Assembly (NCBI RefSeq): GCF_003012775.1
Contig: NZ_PXYG01000006.1
Span: forward strand, 1 to 64,000
Length of the DNA: 64,000 bases
Source of the DNA: Zobellella endophytica
GTDB taxonomy: Bacteria > Pseudomonadota > Gammaproteobacteria > Enterobacterales > Aeromonadaceae
Direction: 5' to 3'
How positions within the stretch are numbered: the stretch's first letter is position 1; every line of letters starts with the position of its first letter. Under the pieces are notes generated by a model that made no database searches, was not told where the DNA came from, and worked only from the letters and a program-made list of their open reading frames with translations. The position numbers and the translations under genes were made by a program. Below are positions 10,564 through 23,870 of the stretch, piece after piece.

Positions 10564-10920
10564 TTATTTCTTGATCGGTTTACGAGGACCTTTACGCGTA
10601 CGCGCATTGGTCTTGGTGCGCTGACCGCGAACGGGTAGGCTGCGACGATGACGCAGACCTCGGTAACAACCCAGGTCCATCAGACGCTTGATGTTCATGG
10701 AGATTTCGCGACGCAGGTCACCTTCTACGGTGAACTTCGCTACTTGCTCACGCAGGGCTTCTACCTGAGCATCATCCAATTCTTTAATTTTCACATCCTC
10801 AGCGATACCGGCTGCAGCACAAATGGCTTTGGAGCGGGTACGGCCGACGCCATAAATAGCAGTCAAAGCGATGACGGCATGTTTATGGTCAGGAATGTTA
10901 ATGCCAGCGATACGGGCCAC
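10564..10920 (-). CDS. rpsM: 30S ribosomal protein S13
   Basis: S13 forms inter-subunit bridges at the head of the small subunit and contacts P-site tRNA. The 118-residue product starts with GTG ([20 protein letters not shown]), as in E. coli, after the ribosome-binding site TAGGAG. The C-terminal basic segment [21 protein letters not shown] is intact. It is the first gene of the alpha operon, separated from rpmJ by a hairpin. Confidence 0.98.
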   Translation of the reverse strand: MARIAGINIPDHKHAVIALTAIYGVGRTRSKAICAAAGIAEDVKIKELDDAQVEALREQVAKFTVEGDLRREISMNIKRLMDLGCYRGLRHRRSLPVRGQRTKTNARTRKGPRKPIKK

Positions 10921-11000
10921 TATGCACTCCTACATACTTAAAAATAATAAGCCATTACAAAGCCCGTCTAGGATACGTAATGACTACACATACACCCAAC

Positions 11001-11034
11001 AAAGGTGGCTGGCTACTTTAGCCAGCCCGCCTTT
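11001..11034 (-). terminator. hairpin between spc and alpha operons
   Basis: AAAGG(t)GGCTGGC pairs with GCCAGCC(cg)CCTTT around a short loop, giving a long stem in the 140-bp gap between rpmJ and rpsM. The T tract after it on the minus strand is short, so partial readthrough from the spc into the alpha operon is likely. Confidence 0.6.
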
Positions 11035-11060
11035 ACTTTTCAAGTTAAACCGTAACTTTT

Positions 11061-11174
11061 TTAGCCTTGGCGCTGTTTATGCTTGGGCTCGCTGCAGATC
11101 ACCCGCACCACACCGTGGCGCTTGATGATTTTGCAGTTACGGCAAATTGCCTTAACGGAAGCACGGACTTTCAT
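11061..11174 (-). CDS. rpmJ: 50S ribosomal protein L36
   Basis: This 37-residue gene translates to a protein beginning [20 protein letters not shown] and ending [11 protein letters not shown]. The Cys-x2-Cys, Cys and His residues are those that bind zinc in the C+ form of L36, so this is the zinc-dependent version. It lies 26 bases after secY at the end of the spc operon, as in E. coli, and the next feature is the hairpin before rpsM. Confidence 0.96.
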   Translation of the reverse strand: MKVRASVKAICRNCKIIKRHGVVRVICSEPKHKQRQG

Positions 11175-11200
11175 TGCTTAACTCCGTAAATAACCGAACC

Positions 11201-12532
11201 TTAGCGGTTGTAGCCTTTCAGGTTCGCTTTTTTCAGGACATCGCCATACTGGTGAGACATCATGTGGGTTTGCACCTGAGCCATGAAATCCATGATGACG
11301 ACCACAATAATCAACAGCGAGGTACCGCCAAAGTAGAACTGGACGTTCCAGGCTGTCATCAGAAACTGTGGAACCAAACAGATAAAGGTAATGTACAGGG
11401 CACCGACCAGGGTCAGGCGAGTCATCACTTTATCGATATAGCGCGCTGTCTGCTCACCCGGACGGATCCCCGGGATGAAAGCACCACTCTTCTTCAGGTT
11501 GTCTGCCGTCTCGCGCGGGTTGAACACCAGCGCGGTATAGAAGAAACAGAAGAAAATAATGGCAGCGGCATACAACATTACGTACAGCGGCTGGCCGGGC
11601 TGCAGTGTGAGCGACAGCTCCTGCAGGATATTGGCGAACCACCCCTCCCCCTGGCCGAACCATGAGGCCACGGTACCCGGGAAAAGAATAATGCTGGATG
11701 CGAAAATTGCTGGAATAACCCCCGCCATGTTCACTTTCAAGGGCAGGTGTGTACTCTGTGCCGCGAATACCTGGCGACCCTGTTGACGCTTGGCGTAGTT
11801 CACCACGATGCGGCGCTGACCACGTTCAACAAAGACCACGAAATAGGTTACCGCAAACACAATCACGGCCAGCAGCAACAGCAACAGAATGTGCAATTCC
11901 CCCTGACGCGCCTGCTCTGCCGTGGCACCGATGGCCGAAGGCAGACCGGCAACAATACCCACGAAGATAATCAACGAGATACCATTGCCAATGCCTCGTT
12001 CGGTAATCTGCTCACCTAACCACATCAAAAACATGGTGCCGGTGACCAGGCTCACGACTGCCGTAAAGTAGAAGCCGAAACCCGGGTTAACCACGAGCCC
12101 TGGCATCATGTTCGGCAAGCCGGTAGCGATACCGATGGCCTGGATGGTGCCCAGAACCAGCGTGCCATACCGGGTGTACTGACTGATCTTGCGACGACCG
12201 GATTCACCTTCCTTCTTGAGCTCTGCCAAGGTGGGGTGAACCACAGTCAGCAGCTGGATGATGATGGACGCAGAAATATACGGCATGATCCCCAGCGCCA
12301 GTATGGACGCTCGTTCCAGGGCGCCACCACTGAACATGTTGAACATTTCAATGATGGTGCCCTGTTGTTGCTGGAACAAGTCGGCAAGTACGGCGGCGTC
12401 AATACCAGGAATAGGCACATAGGAGCCGGCGCGAAAGACAACTATCGCGATCAGAACGAAAAGCAGACGGCTTTTCAGTTCACTCAGCCCGCCCTGTGCG
12501 TTTTTTGCATCTAATCCTGGTTTCTTGGCCAT
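11201..12532 (-). CDS. secY: Protein translocase subunit SecY
   Basis: SecY is the channel of the SecYEG translocon in the inner membrane. The 443-residue protein begins [21 protein letters not shown], has ten predicted membrane segments, the plug region near [22 protein letters not shown], and the cytoplasmic loop with the conserved Arg in [23 protein letters not shown]. Length equals that of the E. coli protein. It follows rplO by eight bases in the spc operon. Confidence 0.98.
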   Translation of the reverse strand: MAKKPGLDAKNAQGGLSELKSRLLFVLIAIVVFRAGSYVPIPGIDAAVLADLFQQQQGTIIEMFNMFSGGALERASILALGIMPYISASIIIQLLTVVHPTLAELKKEGESGRRKISQYTRYGTLVLGTIQAIGIATGLPNMMPGLVVNPGFGFYFTAVVSLVTGTMFLMWLGEQITERGIGNGISLIIFVGIVAGLPSAIGATAEQARQGELHILLLLLLAVIVFAVTYFVVFVERGQRRIVVNYAKRQQGRQVFAAQSTHLPLKVNMAGVIPAIFASSIILFPGTVASWFGQGEGWFANILQELSLTLQPGQPLYVMLYAAAIIFFCFFYTALVFNPRETADNLKKSGAFIPGIRPGEQTARYIDKVMTRLTLVGALYITFICLVPQFLMTAWNVQFYFGGTSLLIIVVVIMDFMAQVQTHMMSHQYGDVLKKANLKGYNR

Positions 12533-12540
12533 AGTACTTA

Positions 12541-12975
12541 TTATTCCTCGATTTTTCCGCCGGCGGCTTCGATGGCTGCGCGTGCACCTTTGGTGACGCC
12601 CAGACCAACCACAGTCACTTGACGGTCAATAGTGCCAGACAGAACCACTTTGGCAAACTGGATGTTCTTGGTAACCAAGCCAGCCTGCTTCAGGGTGTTC
12701 AGGTCCACCACATCGCCTTCAACTTTCGCCAGTTCGCTCAGACGTACTTCTGCACTGACCAGACCTTTGCGCGAAGTAAAACCAAACTTCGGCAGACGCT
12801 GTTTCAGCGGCATCTGACCGCCTTCGAAACCGTTACGAACCTTACCACCGGAACGGGACTTCTGGCCCTTGTGGCCGCGGCCACCGGTTTTACCCAGACC
12901 AGAACCGATACCACGACCTACGCGCTTGGCGGAAGGCTTGGAGCCGGCGGCAGGAGACAGAGTATTCAAACGCAT
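12541..12975 (-). CDS. rplO: 50S ribosomal protein L15
   Basis: L15 is a late-assembling large-subunit protein. The 144-residue product begins [20 protein letters not shown] and contains the glycine-rich [19 protein letters not shown] region that threads through 23S rRNA. I start at 12975; five further codons upstream are open but would overlap rpmD and are not conserved. Confidence 0.97.
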   Translation of the reverse strand: MRLNTLSPAAGSKPSAKRVGRGIGSGLGKTGGRGHKGQKSRSGGKVRNGFEGGQMPLKQRLPKFGFTSRKGLVSAEVRLSELAKVEGDVVDLNTLKQAGLVTKNIQFAKVVLSGTIDRQVTVVGLGVTKGARAAIEAAGGKIEE

Positions 12976-12979
12976 GCGA

Positions 12980-13162
12980 TTACTCCTCAACCTTAACCAT
13001 GTAGTAAACCTGGTTGATCATACCGCGTACACAAGCTGTATCTTCCAGCTCGACGGTGTGACCAATGCGACGCAGACCCAGGCCACGCAGCGTTGCCTTA
13101 TGCTTAGGCAGACGGCCGATGGAGCTACGAGTCTGAGTTACTTTTACAGTCTTGTTAGCCAT
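12980..13162 (-). CDS. rpmD: 50S ribosomal protein L30
   Basis: L30 is a small protein of the large subunit. The 60-residue product starts [20 protein letters not shown] and has the conserved [18 protein letters not shown] motif. It ends four bases before rplO and begins six bases after rpsE, in the usual spc order. Confidence 0.97.
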   Translation of the reverse strand: MANKTVKVTQTRSSIGRLPKHKATLRGLGLRRIGHTVELEDTACVRGMINQVYYMVKVEE

Positions 13163-13168
13163 GGCGCA

Positions 13169-13669
13169 TTACCCCAGTATTTCGTCAACGCGCAGACCAC
13201 GCTTGGCAGCGACTTGCTCGGGTGACTTCATATGAGTCAGAGCGTCGATGGTAGCGCGAACTACGTTGTTCGGGTTGGTGGAACCGTAAGTCTTGGCCAG
13301 TACGTTATGTACACCGGCTACTTCCAGTACGGCGCGCATGGCACCACCGGCGATGATACCGGTACCTTCGGAGGCAGGCTGCATAAACACGTTGGAGCCG
13401 GAGTGACGACCCTTGACCGGATGGAACAAGGTGCCGTTGTTCAGACCAACGGTACGCATGTTACGACGCGCCTGTTCCATCGCCTTTTGAATGGCGGCAG
13501 GAACTTCACGGGCTTTGCCGTAACCGAAACCAATACGACCGTTACCGTCACCTACCACCGTCAACGCGGTGAAGGAGAAGATACGACCACCCTTTACGAC
13601 CTTTGATACACGGTTTACTGCAATGAGCTTTTCTTGCAGTTCACCGGCTTGAGCTTCGATTTTTGCCAT
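13169..13669 (-). CDS. rpsE: 30S ribosomal protein S5
   Basis: S5 contributes to mRNA helicase activity and decoding accuracy at the small-subunit entry pore. The 166-residue product starts [21 protein letters not shown] and carries the double-stranded RNA-binding-like domain ([20 protein letters not shown]) and the glycine-rich loop [17 protein letters not shown] use ATG 13669, which follows GGTGGAG at proper spacing; the four upstream codons are not conserved. Confidence 0.97.
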   Translation of the reverse strand: MAKIEAQAGELQEKLIAVNRVSKVVKGGRIFSFTALTVVGDGNGRIGFGYGKAREVPAAIQKAMEQARRNMRTVGLNNGTLFHPVKGRHSGSNVFMQPASEGTGIIAGGAMRAVLEVAGVHNVLAKTYGSTNPNNVVRATIDALTHMKSPEQVAAKRGLRVDEILG

Positions 13670-13683
13670 TTTCGACTCCACCC

Positions 13684-14037
13684 TTAGAACTGAAGACCAG
13701 CTTCACGAGCAGCAGCAGCTAGAGCGGCTACACGACCGTGATATTGGAAACCGGAACGGTCAAAAGCGACGTTGGTCACGCCCTTTTCGAGAGCGCGCTC
13801 GGCGACGGTTTTACCGACTATCGCGGCGGCATCGATGTTACCGGTATATTTCACTTGTTCACGGATTGACTTCTCCACGGTAGACGCGGAAGCCAGTACG
13901 GCTGAACTGTTGTGTGCAATAACCTGTGCATAGATGTGGCGCGGAGTACGGTGAACCACCAGGCGAGTCGCACCCAGTTCCAGCATCTTTTTGCGTGCTT
14001 TGGTAGCACGGCGGATACGAGCTGCTTTTTTGTCCAT
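13684..14037 (-). CDS. rplR: 50S ribosomal protein L18
   Basis: L18 binds 5S rRNA and attaches it to the central protuberance. The 117-residue product begins [20 protein letters not shown] and ends with the conserved [26 protein letters not shown]. Spacing to rplF (9 bases) and rpsE (14 bases) is that of a single operon. Confidence 0.98.
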   Translation of the reverse strand: MDKKAARIRRATKARKKMLELGATRLVVHRTPRHIYAQVIAHNSSAVLASASTVEKSIREQVKYTGNIDAAAIVGKTVAERALEKGVTNVAFDRSGFQYHGRVAALAAAAREAGLQF

Positions 14038-14046
14038 AGTGTTACC

Positions 14047-14580
14047 TTACTTCTTCTTAGCCTCTTTACTGCGGACCTGCTCGCCGAAATAGCGAACACC
14101 TTTGCCTTTGTAGGGCTCGGGCTTGCGGTACGCACGAATATTGGCAGCAACCTGACCGATCAGCTGTTTGTCGGCAGACTTGAGAACGATCTCGGTCTGG
14201 GAAGGACATTCAGCGGACACGCCTTCAGGCAGTGCATGCTCAACCGGGTGAGAGAAACCCAGCGACAGCGCAACGGCGTTGCCTTTGATCTGGGCGCGAT
14301 AACCTACACCAACCAGCTGCAGCTTGCGTTCGAAGCCTTGGGTAACACCAACAACCATGTTGTTGACCAGAGCACGGGCAGTACCTGCCTGGGCATTGGC
14401 GCCGTCCACGTTTTCACGGGGAGTGAACTTCAACAGGTTGTCTTCCTGGCTGATTTCAACAGCAGCGTTAAGGGTACGATTCAGAGTACCTTTGCCACCC
14501 TTGATGGTAATTTCCTGACCGTTCAACGTCACTTCTACGCCGGCAGGAATTTCGATAGGTGCCTTAGCAACGCGAGACAT
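14047..14580 (-). CDS. rplF: 50S ribosomal protein L6
   Basis: L6 lies near the factor-binding site at the base of the L7/L12 stalk. The 177-residue product starts [20 protein letters not shown] and ends with the family signature [24 protein letters not shown]. Both L6 repeats are present at normal length. It lies between rpsH and rplR. Confidence 0.98.
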   Translation of the reverse strand: MSRVAKAPIEIPAGVEVTLNGQEITIKGGKGTLNRTLNAAVEISQEDNLLKFTPRENVDGANAQAGTARALVNNMVVGVTQGFERKLQLVGVGYRAQIKGNAVALSLGFSHPVEHALPEGVSAECPSQTEIVLKSADKQLIGQVAANIRAYRKPEPYKGKGVRYFGEQVRSKEAKKK

Positions 14581-14589
14581 ATCTACTCC

Positions 14590-14982
14590 TTAAGCAACGT
14601 AGCAGATGATCTCACCGCCCATACCCGCTTTACGCGCGGCACGGTCGGTCATCACACCTTTAGACGTGGAAACGATAGCCACACCCATGCCTGCCATGAC
14701 TTTCGGCAGTTCGTCGCGCTTCTTGTAGATGCGCAGACCGGGGCGGCTGACGCGCTGGATCATTTCAACCACCGGCTCACCCTGGAAGTACTTCAGAGTC
14801 ACTTCCAGTTCGGCTTTGGTCTCACCAGCGACATTAAAGTCAGTGATATAACCTTCTTCTTTCAGTACCTGGGCGATAGCCACTTTGACTTTGGAAGAGG
14901 GCATGGTGACAGCAACTTTGTTGGCTGCCTGACCGTTGCGGATGCGGGTCAGCATATCCGCGATCGGATCTTGCATGCTCAT
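14590..14982 (-). CDS. rpsH: 30S ribosomal protein S8
   Basis: S8 binds the central domain of 16S rRNA, and in E. coli represses translation of the spc operon by binding its mRNA near rplE. The 130-residue product begins [20 protein letters not shown] and has the C-terminal signature [20 protein letters not shown]. All conserved regions are intact. Confidence 0.98.
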   Translation of the reverse strand: MSMQDPIADMLTRIRNGQAANKVAVTMPSSKVKVAIAQVLKEEGYITDFNVAGETKAELEVTLKYFQGEPVVEMIQRVSRPGLRIYKKRDELPKVMAGMGVAIVSTSKGVMTDRAARKAGMGGEIICYVA

Positions 14983-15004
14983 TGTGTATTACTCCCGTGT
15001 TCGC

Positions 15005-15310
15005 TTACCAAGAAGCCTTCTTCAGGCCAGGAATTTCACCCTTCATCATCAGTTCGCGCACCTTGATGCGGCTCAGACCGAACTTCCGCAGGAAACCATG
15101 CGGACGGCCAGTGATGTTGCAGCGGTTACGCTGACGAGAGGGGCTTGCGTCACGGGGCAGTTGCTGCAGTTTCAGCACCGCATCCCAACGGTCTTCATCA
15201 GAAGTCTTCACGTCAGAGATGATGTCTTTCAGTGCATGACGCTTGGCTGCGTATTTGTCAGCCAGCTTTGCGCGCTTGACTTCGCGAGCTTTCATTGATT
15301 GTTTTGCCAT
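15005..15310 (-). CDS. rpsN: 30S ribosomal protein S14 (zinc-independent form)
   Basis: S14 is a head protein of the small subunit. The 101-residue product starts [20 protein letters not shown] and has the [21 protein letters not shown] motif. It is the long form that lacks the CxxC zinc motif, the usual housekeeping paralogue in gammaproteobacteria. It lies 12 bases after rplE. Confidence 0.98.
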   Translation of the reverse strand: MAKQSMKAREVKRAKLADKYAAKRHALKDIISDVKTSDEDRWDAVLKLQQLPRDASPSRQRNRCNITGRPHGFLRKFGLSRIKVRELMMKGEIPGLKKASW

Positions 15311-15321
15311 AACCCTACACC

Positions 15322-15861
15322 TTACTTACGGAATGGGAAGTCAAAGGCAGCCAGCAGAGCACGACCTTCTTCGTCTGACTGGGCAGTGGTGGTGATGGTG
15401 ATGTCCAGACCACGCACACGATCTACCTTGTCATAATCGATTTCAGGGAAAATGATTTGCTCACGCACGCCCATGGAGTAGTTACCACGACCATCGAACG
15501 ATTTCGGGTTCAGGCCACGGAAGTCACGGATCCGGGGGATAGAGATGCAAATCAAACGCTCCAGGAACTCCCACATACGCTCGCCGCGCAGAGTTACTTT
15601 ACAACCAATGGGGTAGCCTTCACGGATTTTGAAGCCAGCAACGGATTTACGAGCTTTGGTGATCAACGGCTTTTGACCGGAAATGGCAGCCAGATCGGCA
15701 GCGGCATTGTCCAGGATCTTTTTATCAGCCAGGGCTTCACCCACACCCATGTTCAGGGTGATTTTCTCAATCCGAGGGACTTGCATGATAGTCTTGTACC
15801 CGAACTGGCTAGTCAGTTCTTTTACTACATTTTCGTTGTAGTAATCATGCAGTTTCGCCAT
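15322..15861 (-). CDS. rplE: 50S ribosomal protein L5
   Basis: L5 binds 5S rRNA and contacts P-site tRNA in the central protuberance. The 179-residue product begins [20 protein letters not shown] and contains the signature [20 protein letters not shown]. Length equals that of E. coli L5. It follows rplX by 14 bases. Confidence 0.98.
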   Translation of the reverse strand: MAKLHDYYNENVVKELTSQFGYKTIMQVPRIEKITLNMGVGEALADKKILDNAAADLAAISGQKPLITKARKSVAGFKIREGYPIGCKVTLRGERMWEFLERLICISIPRIRDFRGLNPKSFDGRGNYSMGVREQIIFPEIDYDKVDRVRGLDITITTTAQSDEEGRALLAAFDFPFRK

Positions 15862-15875
15862 CGTATAAACTCCAA

Positions 15876-16193
15876 TTACTTCACAAGTTCGCCGGTGGAT
15901 TTGAAGAAACGAACTTTTTTGCCGTCTTCAATCCGGAAACCTACGCGATCAGCTTTGCCGGAGGCAGAGTTGAACAGCGCAACGTTAGAAACGTCAATCG
16001 GTGCTTCCAGGTCGATGATACCGCCAGCCTGACCCAGTTGGGGCACGGGCTTCTGGTGCTTCTTGACCAGGTTGATACCTGAGACGATAACCTTACCTTC
16101 ACTGACCAGGACCTTGGTGACGGTGCCACGCTTGCCCTTGTCTTTGCCGGTAAGAATGATGACTTCGTCATCGCGACGGATTTTTGCTGCCAT
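15876..16193 (-). CDS. rplX: 50S ribosomal protein L24
   Basis: L24 is an assembly-initiator protein of the large subunit, positioned near the exit tunnel. The 105-residue product starts [20 protein letters not shown], containing the KOW motif. I use ATG 16193; the open frame upstream to 16232 overlaps rplN and is not conserved. It is the second gene of the spc operon. Confidence 0.97.
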   Translation of the reverse strand: MAAKIRRDDEVIILTGKDKGKRGTVTKVLVSEGKVIVSGINLVKKHQKPVPQLGQAGGIIDLEAPIDVSNVALFNSASGKADRVGFRIEDGKKVRFFKSTGELVK

Positions 16194-16203
16194 CGTTGAC
16201 TCC

Positions 16204-16572
16204 TTACAGTACTTCAGGTGCCAGTGAAACAATCTTCATGAACTTCTCAGAGCGAAGTTCACGAGTCACCGGTCCAAAAATACGAGTACCGATCGGCTGG
16301 TGATTGTTGTTCAAAATCACGGCCGCATTACGGTCGAAACGGATGACAGAGCCGTCCGGACGACGAACGCCTTTACGAGTGCGTACGACCACCGCGTTCA
16401 TTACATCACCTTTTTTAACCTTACCGCGCGGAATCGCTTCCTTGACGGTAACCTTGATGATGTCGCCGATGCCGGCGTAGCGGCGGTGCGAACCACCCAG
16501 GACCTTAATACACATTACGCTGCGCGCACCGGAATTGTCGGCCACGTCCAGCATACTTTGCATTTGGATCAT
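16204..16572 (-). CDS. rplN: 50S ribosomal protein L14
   Basis: L14 binds near the factor-binding centre and forms an inter-subunit bridge. The 122-residue product begins [20 protein letters not shown] and includes [21 protein letters not shown]. It is the first gene of the spc operon, behind a terminator and a promoter in the 159-bp gap after rpsQ. Confidence 0.98.
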   Translation of the reverse strand: MIQMQSMLDVADNSGARSVMCIKVLGGSHRRYAGIGDIIKVTVKEAIPRGKVKKGDVMNAVVVRTRKGVRRPDGSVIRFDRNAAVILNNNHQPIGTRIFGPVTRELRSEKFMKIVSLAPEVL

Positions 16573-16642
16573 GTTAGTGCTCCGCTAAAGTGACTACTTT
16601 AAAACCCTTTCGGGATATGTTGGCTGCCAAAGAAGGCGCGGC

Positions 16643-16648
16643 ATTATA
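16643..16648 (-). promoter_or_regulatory. -10 element of the spc operon promoter
   Basis: A perfect TATAAT on the minus strand lies 70 bp upstream of rplN, just after the terminator of the S10 operon. The matching -35 region is weak by eye. Position and the E. coli arrangement support a separate spc promoter here. Confidence 0.6.
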
Positions 16649-16675
16649 GCACCGCCAATCCGGAAAAGGTAGGGT

Positions 16676-16707
16676 AAAAAACAAACGGCCCATCGCTGGG
16701 CCGTTTG
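16676..16707 (-). terminator. rho-independent terminator of the S10 operon
   Basis: CAAACGGCCCA-TCGC-TGGGCCGTTTG (16682-16707) is a perfect 11-bp stem with a 4-base loop. On the minus strand it is directly followed by TTTTTT. It separates rpsQ from rplN. Confidence 0.9.
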
Positions 16708-16731
16708 ACCGGGTAAGTATACCAGAGATCG

Positions 16732-16992
16732 TCAGGCTTTAACCGGGCGCTCAATGATTTTTACCAGAGTCCAGGACTTGGTCTTGGACAGCGGGCGGCA
16801 TTCGCGAATGGTCACGACGTCGCCGGTCTTGCACTCATTGTTCTCGTCATGAACGTGCAGCTTGGTAGTGCGCTTGATGTACTTCCCGTAGATCGGGTGC
16901 TTCACGAAGCGGTTGATAGCCACAGTGATGGACTTGTCCATCTTGTCGCTGACTACCTGGCCCTGCAGAGTACGAATGGTTTGTTCGCTCAT
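16732..16992 (-). CDS. rpsQ: 30S ribosomal protein S17
   Basis: S17 stabilises the 5' domain of 16S rRNA. The 86-residue product starts [20 protein letters not shown] and has the conserved core [25 protein letters not shown] 16992 is chosen over an upstream in-frame codon at 17013, which lies inside rpmC. It is the last gene of the S10 operon. Confidence 0.97.
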   Translation of the reverse strand: MSEQTIRTLQGQVVSDKMDKSITVAINRFVKHPIYGKYIKRTTKLHVHDENNECKTGDVVTIRECRPLSKTKSWTLVKIIERPVKA

Positions 16993-16993
16993 C

Positions 16994-17185
16994 TTAGGCA
17001 CCTGCCTTTTCATTCAGAACAGTCTTAACACGCGCGATGTCGCGACGTACCGTTTTGAGGTTGTGAGTCTGAGCCAGCTGGCCAGTGCTCGCTTGCATGC
17101 GCAGGTTGAACTGCTCACGCAGCAGGCCCAGCAGCTCCTGGTTCAGTTCTTCAACACTCTTTTCACGCAGATCTTGTGCTTTCAT
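16994..17185 (-). CDS. rpmC: 50S ribosomal protein L29
   Basis: L29 sits next to the exit tunnel and helps dock the signal recognition particle and trigger factor. The 63-residue product starts [20 protein letters not shown]. Its ATG at 17183-17185 overlaps the TGA stop of rplP in a TGATG junction, which indicates translational coupling. A GTG codon just upstream is a less likely start. Confidence 0.96.
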   Translation of the reverse strand: MKAQDLREKSVEELNQELLGLLREQFNLRMQASTGQLAQTHNLKTVRRDIARVKTVLNEKAGA

Positions 17186-17598
17186 CACATCACCGTCCGA
17201 GTTACGAAAGTGGTCCTAACCGGCAGCTTGGCAGCCGCCAGTGCAAAGGCTTCGCGAGCCAGTGACTCAGGTACACCGTCCATCTCATACAGGACACGAC
17301 CCGGCTGGATCTGGGCGACCCAATATTCCACGTTACCCTTACCTTTACCCATACGAACTTCGAGGGGCTTTTCGGTAATCGGTTTGTCCGGGAAAATACG
17401 GATCCAGATCTTGCCTTGACGCTTAACGTGACGAGTCATCGCACGACGGGCTGCTTCGATCTGACGAGCAGTGATACGTCCACGAGTGGTCGCCTTCAGA
17501 CCAAAGGAACCGAAAGAAATCAGGTTGCCTGAGGTCGCCACGCCGCGGTTACGGCCTTTGTGGACTTTACGGAATTTTGTACGCTTTGGTTGCAACAT
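17185..17598 (-). CDS. rplP: 50S ribosomal protein L16
   Basis: L16 is a late-assembling protein near the peptidyl-transferase and A-site tRNA region. The 137-residue product begins [19 protein letters not shown] and carries the conserved [20 protein letters not shown] loop; the arginine ahead of MGKGKG is the residue hydroxylated in E. coli. It overlaps rpmC at its stop. Confidence 0.98.
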   Translation of the reverse strand: MLQPKRTKFRKVHKGRNRGVATSGNLISFGSFGLKATTRGRITARQIEAARRAMTRHVKRQGKIWIRIFPDKPITEKPLEVRMGKGKGNVEYWVAQIQPGRVLYEMDGVPESLAREAFALAAAKLPVRTTFVTRTVM

Positions 17599-17610
17599 GT
17601 CCGAGTCTCC

Positions 17611-18306
17611 TTACTTACCGCGGCCTTTGCGCTTGGGCTTGGCAGGGGCTTGCGGCTCTTGGGCTACGGCTTGCAGGCCGCCCAGAACTTCACCCTTGAA
17701 TACCCAAACCTTGACGCCGATGATGCCGTAAGTGGTAGATGCTTCAGAAGTTGCATAGTCGATGTCGGCACGCAGGGTGTGCAGGGGCACACGACCTTCA
17801 CGGTACCATTCGGTACGCGCGATTTCAGCGCCGCCCAGACGACCGCTAACTTCCACTTTAATGCCTTTGGCGCCGATGCGCATGGCGTTCTGTACCGCGC
17901 GCTTCATGGCACGACGGAACATCACGCGACGCTCCAGCTGGGAGGCGATTGAATCGGCTACCAGCTGACCATCCAGCTCAGGCTTGCGCACTTCGGAAAT
18001 GTTGATCTGAGCAGGCACGCCAGCCAAGATGGCAACATGCTTGCGCAGTTTTTCAACGTCTTCGCCTTTCTTGCCGATTACGACGCCGGGACGAGCGGTG
18101 TGAATGGTCACACGGATGCTCTTGGCCGGACGCTCGATCACGATCCGAGAAACGGAGGCGTTTTTCAGTTCCTTGTTCAGGTACTGACGCACTTGAAAAT
18201 CGCTGTGCAGGTTGTCAGCGAAGTCCTTGGTATTCGCAAACCAGGTCGAGTTAAAAGGCTTGGTGATCCCTAAGCGAATACCATTCGGGTGTACTTTCTG
18301 GCCCAT
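17611..18306 (-). CDS. rpsC: 30S ribosomal protein S3
   Basis: S3 lines the mRNA entry pore of the small subunit. The 231-residue product begins [20 protein letters not shown] and contains a KH domain with [16 protein letters not shown] and the C-terminal domain with [26 protein letters not shown]. The tail is basic (PKRKGRGK). It lies 18 bases after rplV. Confidence 0.98.
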   Translation of the reverse strand: MGQKVHPNGIRLGITKPFNSTWFANTKDFADNLHSDFQVRQYLNKELKNASVSRIVIERPAKSIRVTIHTARPGVVIGKKGEDVEKLRKHVAILAGVPAQINISEVRKPELDGQLVADSIASQLERRVMFRRAMKRAVQNAMRIGAKGIKVEVSGRLGGAEIARTEWYREGRVPLHTLRADIDYATSEASTTYGIIGVKVWVFKGEVLGGLQAVAQEPQAPAKPKRKGRGK

Positions 18307-18324
18307 TGCTTATCTCCTAGCCTC

Positions 18325-18657
18325 TTAGCGGTCGGACACAACCACAGTGATGTGGCTGGTACGCTTCATGATACGGTCCGCGCGGCCCTTGGCACGAGGA
18401 CGAATACGCTTCATGGTGGGACCTTCGTCAACGAAGATCTTGGCCACTTTCAGCTCATCGATATCCGCACCTTCATTGTGCTCGGCATTGGCAATGGCAG
18501 ATTCCAGAACTTTCTTCACCAGAACGGCAGCCTTTTTCGGGCTGAAAGCCAGGACATTCAGTGCCTTGTCTACGGACAGACCGCGAACTTGATCGGCTAC
18601 CAGGCGCGCCTTCTGGGCAGAAGTACGAGCAAAGCGGTGTTTAGCTATAGCTTCCAT
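18325..18657 (-). CDS. rplV: 50S ribosomal protein L22
   Basis: L22 has an extended hairpin that lines the exit tunnel at its constriction, where macrolide resistance can arise. The 110-residue product begins [20 protein letters not shown] and contains the hairpin region [18 protein letters not shown]. Normal length and position between rpsS and rpsC. Confidence 0.98.
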   Translation of the reverse strand: MEAIAKHRFARTSAQKARLVADQVRGLSVDKALNVLAFSPKKAAVLVKKVLESAIANAEHNEGADIDELKVAKIFVDEGPTMKRIRPRAKGRADRIMKRTSHITVVVSDR

Positions 18658-18667
18658 CTGTTACCCC

Positions 18668-18964
<297 letters not shown>

Positions 18965-18967
18965 CTA

Positions 18968-19792
18968 TTACTTGTTACGGTGACGTACAACGAACTTGTC
19001 GGTACGCTTGTTTTTACGGGTCTTGGCGCCCTTGGTCGGTTTACCCCAAGGAGTAACCGGGTGACGGCCACCAGAGGTACGACCTTCACCACCACCGTGC
19101 GGGTGGTCTACCGGGTTCATCGCCACACCACGAACGGTCGGGCGAACACCACGCCAGCGCTGAGCACCGGCTTTACCCAATTGACGCAGCATGTGCTCGG
19201 CGTTGCCCACTTCACCCAGGGTCGCACGGCACTCGGCCAGGACTTTACGCACTTCGCCGGAGCGCAGACGCAGGGTGACGTAGCTACCTTCACGCGCCAG
19301 GATCTGGGCGTAAGTACCGGCGGAGCGAGCGATCTGCGCGCCTTTGCCAGGCTTCATCTCGATGGCGTGCACTGTGCTACCCACGGGGATGTTGCGCATC
19401 GGCAGGCAGTTGCCGGCCTTGATCGGGGCCGCATCGCCGGACAGCAGCTGGTCGCCGGCCTGAACGCCTTTCGGGGCCAGGATGTAACGACGCTCGCCGT
19501 CTGCGTACAGCACCAGGGCGATGTTGGCGGAGCGGTTCGGATCATACTCCAGACGCTCTACCTTGGCCGGGATACCGTCCTTGTTGCGTTTGAAGTCAAC
19601 GATACGGTAGTGCTGCTTGTGACCACCACCGATGTGACGGGTAGTGATACGGCCGGCGTTGTTACGACCGCCAGACTTGGACTTTTTGTCCAGCAGGGCA
19701 GCGAACGGCTTGCCTTTGTACAGTTCCGGGCTGGTGACCTTGACCACATGACGGCGACCCGGAGAAGTAGGCTTACATTTTACGATTGCCAT
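18968..19792 (-). CDS. rplB: 50S ribosomal protein L2
   Basis: L2 is needed for subunit association and supports the peptidyl-transferase centre. The 274-residue product begins [19 protein letters not shown] and has the universally conserved signature [19 protein letters not shown] with the key histidine. Length matches the family. It follows rplW in the S10 operon. Confidence 0.98.
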   Translation of the reverse strand: MAIVKCKPTSPGRRHVVKVTSPELYKGKPFAALLDKKSKSGGRNNAGRITTRHIGGGHKQHYRIVDFKRNKDGIPAKVERLEYDPNRSANIALVLYADGERRYILAPKGVQAGDQLLSGDAAPIKAGNCLPMRNIPVGSTVHAIEMKPGKGAQIARSAGTYAQILAREGSYVTLRLRSGEVRKVLAECRATLGEVGNAEHMLRQLGKAGAQRWRGVRPTVRGVAMNPVDHPHGGGEGRTSGGRHPVTPWGKPTKGAKTRKNKRTDKFVVRHRNK

Positions 19793-19809
19793 TTTTGATT
19801 ACTCCTCTC

Positions 19810-20112
19810 TTACTCGGCACCGCCGATGAAGTCGATGTCCTGACCTTCTTTCAGGGTCACGTAGGCTTTTTTCCAGTCGGAACGTTGGCCCATGCGGTTA
19901 CCGGTGCGCTTGGTTTTACCCTTGACCAGCAACGTGCGAACATCTTTGACTTCAACTTCGAACAGCTTCTCGACCGCGGCTTTTACTTCAGCCTTGGTAG
20001 CGTCCTTGGCAACCTTGAACACGATAGTGTTGGTTTTTTCGGCAACCATGGTGCTTTTTTCAGAGATATGCGGCGCCTTCAGAACTTTCAGAATACGCTC
20101 TTCACGGATCAT
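19810..20112 (-). CDS. rplW: 50S ribosomal protein L23
   Basis: L23 sits at the tunnel exit and is the docking site for trigger factor and the signal recognition particle. The 100-residue product starts [20 protein letters not shown] and includes the basic loop [20 protein letters not shown]. Its ATG overlaps the rplD stop in an ATGA junction. Confidence 0.98.
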   Translation of the reverse strand: MIREERILKVLKAPHISEKSTMVAEKTNTIVFKVAKDATKAEVKAAVEKLFEVEVKDVRTLLVKGKTKRTGNRMGQRSDWKKAYVTLKEGQDIDFIGGAE

Positions 20113-20714
20113 GCCAGCATCTCCTCGATTTGCTTAACTGCGTCGGCAGTTACCAATACCTTGTCGAACGCGATCAGAGAAACAGGGTCGATACCGGCCA
20201 CGTCGCGCACGTCAACCTTGTACAGGTTGCGGGCGGCCAGGAACAGGTTCTCGTCCACTTCGGCGGTGATGATCAGCACATCCTGCAGATCCCACTGTTT
20301 CAGCTTGGCAACCAGCTCTTTGGTTTTCGGCGCTTCAACGGCGAACTTCTCCACCACGATCAGACGCTCTTGACGTACCAGCTCGGAGAGGATGCTCTTG
20401 ATGGCACCACGGTACATCTTCTTGTTGACCTTCTGGCTGTGATCCTGCGGCTTGGCCGCGAAGGTCACACCACCGGAACGCCAGATCGGAGAGCGGATGG
20501 TACCGGCACGGGCCCGGCCGGTGCCTTTTTGGCGCCACGGTTTCTTGCCGCCGCCAGACACTTCGGAACGGGTCTTCTGAGCACGAGTACCTTGACGAGC
20601 GCCGGCTGCATAGGCCACAACAACCTGGTGCACCAGCGCTTCGTTGAACTCACGCCCGAAGGTAGTTTCGGAAACTTCAAGAGCGCCTTGCGCGTCTTTC
20701 ATTACCAATTCCAT
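20109..20714 (-). CDS. rplD: 50S ribosomal protein L4
   Basis: L4 lines the exit tunnel, and in E. coli is the autogenous repressor of the S10 operon, acting on both transcription and translation in the leader. The 201-residue product has the tunnel loop [20 protein letters not shown] near residues 53-72. Its stop overlaps rplW. The leader upstream of rpsJ is long enough for the same control. Confidence 0.98.
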   Translation of the reverse strand: MELVMKDAQGALEVSETTFGREFNEALVHQVVVAYAAGARQGTRAQKTRSEVSGGGKKPWRQKGTGRARAGTIRSPIWRSGGVTFAAKPQDHSQKVNKKMYRGAIKSILSELVRQERLIVVEKFAVEAPKTKELVAKLKQWDLQDVLIITAEVDENLFLAARNLYKVDVRDVAGIDPVSLIAFDKVLVTADAVKQIEEMLA

Positions 20715-20731
20715 TACTATCTCCTCAGACG

Positions 20732-21370
20732 TTACGCTTTAACGGCAGGTTTAACGATGACGTTGCCGTTAGTCGCACCCGGGACTGCACCTTTGATGAG
20801 CAGCAGGTTGCGATCAACATCAACGCGGACCACTTCCAGGTTCTGCGTGGTTACACGCTCAGCACCCATGTGACCGGCCATTTTCTTGCCTTTGAACACG
20901 CGGCCCGGAGTCTGGTTCTGACCGATAGAACCCGGAGCACGGTGAGACAAGGAGTTACCGTGGGTCATGTCCTGAGTACGGAAGTTCCAGCGCTTAACAC
21001 CGCCAGCGAAACCCTTACCTTTGGAAGTACCGGTAACGTCTACTTTCTTGATATCAGCGAAGATGTCGACTTTCAGTTCGGCACCAACGTCGATACCTTC
21101 GCCTTCGCCTGAACCCAGGCGGAATTCCCACAGACCGCGGCCCGCGTCAACACCGGCTTTAGCGAAATGACCCGCTTCCGGCTTGGTGATGCGGTTAGCT
21201 TTCTTGGTGCCAGTGGTCACCTGAATGGCAGCATAGCCATCCTTTTCCAGTGTTTTCACCTGGGTAACACGGTTGGCATCTACTTCGATAACGGTGACCG
21301 GGATGGACACGCCGTCTTCGGTGAAGACACGGGTCATACCCAGCTTACGACCTACTAGACCGATTGCCAT
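20732..21370 (-). CDS. rplC: 50S ribosomal protein L3
   Basis: L3 is an early-assembly protein whose loop reaches the peptidyl-transferase centre. The 212-residue product begins [20 protein letters not shown] and has the loop [20 protein letters not shown], which contains the glutamine that is methylated by PrmB in E. coli. Normal length and order. Confidence 0.98.
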   Translation of the reverse strand: MAIGLVGRKLGMTRVFTEDGVSIPVTVIEVDANRVTQVKTLEKDGYAAIQVTTGTKKANRITKPEAGHFAKAGVDAGRGLWEFRLGSGEGEGIDVGAELKVDIFADIKKVDVTGTSKGKGFAGGVKRWNFRTQDMTHGNSLSHRAPGSIGQNQTPGRVFKGKKMAGHMGAERVTTQNLEVVRVDVDRNLLLIKGAVPGATNGNVIVKPAVKA

Positions 21371-21391
21371 TGATAAAACCTCTTTCCGTTA

Positions 21392-21870
<479 letters not shown>

Positions 21871-21874
21871 CGGC

Positions 21875-21902
21875 ATTATACTTATCTGGCCGGCAGTTGC
21901 AA
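21875..21902 (-). promoter_or_regulatory. S10 operon promoter
   Basis: On the minus strand -35 TTGCAA (21897-21902) and -10 TATAAT (21875-21880) are 16 bp apart. The -35 lies in the loop of a GGCCGGC/GCCGGCC hairpin (about 21885-21911) that directly follows the argH stop, so the argH end and the S10 promoter share sequence. Confidence 0.8.
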
Positions 21903-21918
21903 GCCGGCCGGGTTATTT

Positions 21919-23799
<1,881 letters not shown>

Positions 23800-23870
23800 A
23801 ACCTTTTTACTCCTTGACGACATTACTGAATTCGGTCCTGTGACGGTTGCACAGGTGATAGACCGGCGGG

